A DNA stretch of 64,000 nt, taken from NCBI RefSeq assembly GCF_024298965.1, contig NZ_CP085193.1:5084001-5148000 (forward strand), read 5' to 3'. Position 1 is the stretch's first letter; each line of letters opens with the position of its first letter. Under the pieces are notes generated by a model. The model was not told the DNA's origin. It was given only the letters and a program-made list of their open reading frames with translations, and made no database searches. Source of the DNA: Streptomyces rapamycinicus NRRL 5491 (lineage in GTDB: Bacteria; Actinomycetota; Actinomycetes; Streptomycetales; Streptomycetaceae). Shown piece after piece: positions 60,972 to 64,000 of the stretch. A program made the translations under genes and the position numbers.

Positions 60972-61168
60972 CGCTGCCTCCCGTTGTGATCGACGCCACG
61001 CCGCTCTGCCGATTTTCCTGGCTTTCTCCCCTCCATGCCATGCCGCTGCTCCGGCCATCGACGCGACACCGTGTCAACACCCCTCACCAATACTGAATAC
61101 GAGTCATATTTCCGCTTAGTCTGCCTTTGCGCCATCCGACATCGTCCCGGGAAGGACGACACGACGTC

Positions 61169-62440
61169 ATGCCCGCAGATCTCGCCGTCATCGGACTCGG
61201 TCATCTCGGTATTCCTCTCGCCCGGGCGGCCACCGCCGCCGGCATCCGCACCGTCGGCTACGACCCCGATCCGCGCACGGCCCACGACCTCCGGGCCGGA
61301 CGGCTGCCCGCCGGCTCGGGCGAGGGCCTGCTCTCCGCCGCCGAGCTGCGCCGGATGGCCTCCCAGGGGTTCCGGATCACCGCCGACCCCGCCGAACTCG
61401 GCCGCGTCCGCACCGCTGTGATCTGCGCCCCGACCCCGCGCGGGGACGACCGCAGACTGGATCTGTCGGCGGTCGGCGAGGCGGCCCGTACGCTCGCGGC
61501 GAGGCTGCGCCCGCACACCACCGTTCTGCTGGAATCGACCGTGTACCCCGGCACCACCGAGGAATTCCTCCGTCCACTCCTAGAGGAGGGATCCGGGCTG
61601 CGGGCCGGGCGCGACTTCCACCTCGCCTACTCCCCCTGCCGCCACGACCCGGGCAACCGCGCCCACGGCCCCGCCAACACTCCCAAGGTCATCGGCGGCC
61701 TCACCCCCGCCTGCACCGAGGCGGCCGCCGCGTTCTACGGGCGCTTCACCGAGAAGGTCGTCCGGGCCCGCGGCACGCGCGAGGCCGAGACGGTCAAGGT
61801 CCTGGAGACCAATTACCGGCACGTCAACATCGCCCTGGTCAACGAGATGGCGGTGTACTGCCATGACCTCGGCGTCGATGTGTGGGACGTGGTCCGCTGC
61901 GCCGAGACCAAGCCGTTCGGCTTCCAGTCCTTCCGCCCCGGCCCCGGCGTCGGCGGCCACGGCGTGCCGGTCGACCACGGGCACATGGCCGACCCGCAGC
62001 GCGGCCTCGGCATCCCGCTGCGCATGGTGGAGCTCGCGCAGCAGGTCAACGGGCGGATGCCGGGCTATGTCACGCGCCGCTGCACGGCCCTGCTCAACGA
62101 GTACGGGAAGTCGGCGCGCGGCGCGCACGTACTGCTGCTGGGCGTCGGCTACAAGGCCGACGTCGCCGACGCCGAGGGCTCACCCGCGCGGGAGATCGCC
62201 TCCCGGCTGATCGAGCTGGGCGCCCGGCTCAGCTACCACGATCCGTACGTCACGCGCTGGCGGGTGCTGGGGCGCGAGGTGGAGCGCGCCGACTCGGTGT
62301 ACGAGGCGGCCGCCGACGCCGACCTGACCGTCCTGCTCCAGCCGCACCGCACCTACGACCTCCAGGGGCTGTCGGTGAAGGCCCAGCTGCTGCTGGACAC
62401 CCGGGGCGCGGGACCGGCGGGCACGGCACACCGGCTGTGA
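61169..62440 (+). CDS. nucleotide-sugar dehydrogenase homologue lacking the catalytic cysteine
   Basis: The 423-residue protein has the three domains of UDP-glucose/GDP-mannose dehydrogenases. The NAD motif is LAVIGLGHLGIPLARAA, the middle dimer helix region is VKVLETNYRHVNIALVNEMA, with lysine and asparagine kept, and the UDP-binding C-terminus has GVGYKADVADAEGSPA. The catalytic loop, normally GGHCIPVDP, reads GVGGHGVPVDHGHM: Gly265 replaces the cysteine that forms the thiohemiacetal. SPER is changed to SPCR. A four-electron oxidation is therefore unlikely. ATG 61169 is chosen; an upstream TTG is possible. Confidence 0.85.
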   Translation: MPADLAVIGLGHLGIPLARAATAAGIRTVGYDPDPRTAHDLRAGRLPAGSGEGLLSAAELRRMASQGFRITADPAELGRVRTAVICAPTPRGDDRRLDLSAVGEAARTLAARLRPHTTVLLESTVYPGTTEEFLRPLLEEGSGLRAGRDFHLAYSPCRHDPGNRAHGPANTPKVIGGLTPACTEAAAAFYGRFTEKVVRARGTREAETVKVLETNYRHVNIALVNEMAVYCHDLGVDVWDVVRCAETKPFGFQSFRPGPGVGGHGVPVDHGHMADPQRGLGIPLRMVELAQQVNGRMPGYVTRRCTALLNEYGKSARGAHVLLLGVGYKADVADAEGSPAREIASRLIELGARLSYHDPYVTRWRVLGREVERADSVYEAAADADLTVLLQPHRTYDLQGLSVKAQLLLDTRGAGPAGTAHRL

Positions 62441-62471
62441 GAGCCGCCCGGCCCGGGTCCGGGCCCCGCCG

Positions 62472-64000
62472 TCACCGGCTCCGCGTACGCCGCAGCCGGA
62501 ACGCGACCGCCAGCACGATCAGCGCCGTCCCGCCCAGCACGAAGATCACCGCTCCCGACGGCACCGACCGCACATCCGCCGTGAACGTCATCGGCGCGCC
62601 CCAGGGCCTGCCGTCGGTGGTGGTGTAGAGCTGGGCGGTCAGCCGCACCGGCCCGTTCGCGTACGCCTCCACCCGGATCCGCACCGTACGGCTCACCGCC
62701 CGCGACGCCTGGACCGGCATCGCGCGGTCCCGGGCGATCAGCCGCTCGGGGCGGCTGGAGAGGACCCGGAGCTCCACCCCGGTGAGGTCCTGCTGGAGGC
62801 CGTTGTCGACGGTGACCGGGATGGTCGCCGAACCCCCGGTCACCACCACCGTGGACTTCGGCACCAGCCGCACCGACGCGATCGAGGCGGTCAGATAGCG
62901 GGACACCCCCCGCTGGTACGAGGCCGCGCCCGCCGGGTCGGCGCGCCAGGCGGTCGCCACGGAGCGGCCCAGCGCGGCCCGTACGGACGCGGCGGTGGCC
63001 CGCGCGTCCGACAGCACCTTGGCCAGGGCCCGCATCCGCAGCCGGTCCCGGACCACCGCCGCGAGCCGGGCGGGCGGCAGCTCGGAGGCGTGCCGCGCGA
63101 GCGGATAGCCGTCGAAGCCCCGCAGCCGCCCCGCCGTGGGCTTGCGCAGCGCGGCCGCGAACCCGGCCGGCTCCAGCCAGCCCGCCTTACGGCCCTCGGC
63201 CACCACCGTGAGCAGCACCCGGGCGACCGCGAGCGGCATCCGGCGCGGCGGCACCATCACCAGCTCGCGACGGGCGGACGGCAGCTCCCGCGCGGCCGTA
63301 AGGGTCTCGGCGAGGAGCCGCTGGCGCAAGCGCAGCCGGGCGGGCGCACCGGAGGCGCCCGCGGCCGGATGGCTCGCGAAGAGCTGGGACGCGATCGCCG
63401 CGTCGTAGCGCAGCGCGGTCGTGCCGCCCTCGAGCGAGACGGCGCCGTCGTCGGTGGCCCCCTCCGAGACCAGCTCACCGGCGGAGGTCACCCCGGCGCC
63501 CGAGGCCAGCACCGTGTCCAGGCCGAGCCCCTTGGCGTACCGGGCGATCCCGTCGTCCAGCTCGCCGCCCGCGGGCCAGCCCACACCGGCGCGCGCGTGG
63601 ACGCCCAGCGCCCGGTCCACCACGCTCCGGCCGGTGCGCGAGGCCCGGCGCAGCAGCCCGGCGAGCGGGGCGCCGCCGCCGCGCGCGAGCGAGGCCAGAT
63701 CCGGGTCCGCGTACGGCAGCGCGATCACCTCGCGGCCCCGGACCGCCGCCCGGAGCGCGGCCAGCCAGCCCGCCGCCGCCTCGTCGCCCTTCCCCTCGGT
63801 GGCTCGCAGCGGATCGGTGTCACCCGGCGTACGGGCCACCCGGTACCCGGCGACCATGGCCCGAGCCTGGACGATCAGATCCGGATCGAGCACCCATGTG
63901 ACCGGCCGCCCCTTGCCCATCTCCACCAGCCGCCGCAGCCGCCCGCCCGGCCCGAAGGCGGCGGTCAGCTGGTCGTCGCGGAAGACCGGCAGCACGCTGT
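62472..64000 (-). CDS. DUF6049-like membrane-anchored protein, 3' part
   Basis: The reading frame is open from the window edge to the stop at 62472, giving ~509 residues of a longer protein. The visible part is a beta/alpha-rich domain (MLPVFRDDQLTAAFGPGG...VTWVLDPDLIVQARAMVAGY), an Ig-like C-terminal segment (STVVVTGGSATIPVTVDNGLQQDLTGVELRVLSS) and one membrane helix (SGAVIFVLGGTALIVLAVAFRLRR) at the end. I recall the DUF6049 family of actinobacteria, often near murJ, with this layout. The N-terminal signal peptide must lie beyond the window. Confidence 0.75.
   Translation of the reverse strand, partial: SVLPVFRDDQLTAAFGPGGRLRRLVEMGKGRPVTWVLDPDLIVQARAMVAGYRVARTPGDTDPLRATEGKGDEAAAGWLAALRAAVRGREVIALPYADPDLASLARGGGAPLAGLLRRASRTGRSVVDRALGVHARAGVGWPAGGELDDGIARYAKGLGLDTVLASGAGVTSAGELVSEGATDDGAVSLEGGTTALRYDAAIASQLFASHPAAGASGAPARLRLRQRLLAETLTAARELPSARRELVMVPPRRMPLAVARVLLTVVAEGRKAGWLEPAGFAAALRKPTAGRLRGFDGYPLARHASELPPARLAAVVRDRLRMRALAKVLSDARATAASVRAALGRSVATAWRADPAGAASYQRGVSRYLTASIASVRLVPKSTVVVTGGSATIPVTVDNGLQQDLTGVELRVLSSRPERLIARDRAMPVQASRAVSRTVRIRVEAYANGPVRLTAQLYTTTDGRPWGAPMTFTADVRSVPSGAVIFVLGGTALIVLAVAFRLRRTRSR

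Overview
The window is high-GC DNA with the codon bias, start-codon use (ATG/GTG) and intergenic palindromes of a Streptomyces chromosome. AfsR-family regulators, F420-type (LLM and DDN-like) oxidoreductases, Ser/Thr kinases with extracytoplasmic domains and an RsbW-like ATPase all point the same way. No rRNA, tRNA, CRISPR array or insertion sequence was seen. One gene is cut at each end: a CehA/McbA-type hydrolase on the left and a DUF6049-type protein on the right.

Layout. 1-10 kb: an O-methyltransferase, three transcription units with SDR, LLM-oxidoreductase and N-acyl-D-amino-acid deacylase/amidohydrolase genes, and an AraC regulator. 10-16.7 kb: a regulatory island with two tandem AfsR-type paralogues, the first lacking the DNA-binding half, followed by a 7 x 14-residue repeat protein resembling AfsS and a small signal-peptide protein carrying one copy of the same motif. 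16.7-21 kb: a FadD3-like CoA ligase divergent from a thiolase/DUF35/crotonase operon. 21-26 kb: two secreted proteins, a kinase with a PQQ propeller and a VOC protein. 26.7-38.5 kb: a TetR regulator, acyl-CoA dehydrogenase plus DDN reductase, a second thiolase, PNPOx, DUF35/DoxX, a flavin monooxygenase, an ADP-forming acyl-CoA synthetase, a crotonase and a flavin reductase. 38.7-41.2 kb: an MFS transporter and a GlxA-type regulator, divergent. 41.3-52.6 kb: an SDR/ACAD/ALDH/ADH operon, a cyclase-family protein, an RsbW-like ATPase, a paired ACAD operon and a second CoA ligase. 52.7-64 kb: a pseudokinase and an active kinase in tandem, a serine hydrolase lipoprotein, glpD, a nucleotide-sugar dehydrogenase homologue without its catalytic cysteine, and the DUF6049 fragment.

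The unifying signal is a 17-bp palindrome, consensus TCTGACG-N3-CGTCAGA. It occurs 11 times, each time directly upstream of CoA-linked or F420/flavin catabolic genes scattered over 45 kb. I infer one TetR-like regulator controlling a dispersed pathway in which an acid is activated with CoA, dehydrogenated by ACADs (one likely heteromeric), hydrated, and cleaved by thiolase-fold/DUF35 complexes, as in actinobacterial steroid or alicyclic-acid breakdown. The substrate is unknown. The TetR gene at 26.8 kb is a candidate regulator, without proof.

The second notable system is the AfsR/AfsS-like module. A truncated receptor-like paralogue sits next to a complete SARP, an SARP/PhoP-like direct repeat lies in front of the repeat protein, and an exported protein bears the same motif.
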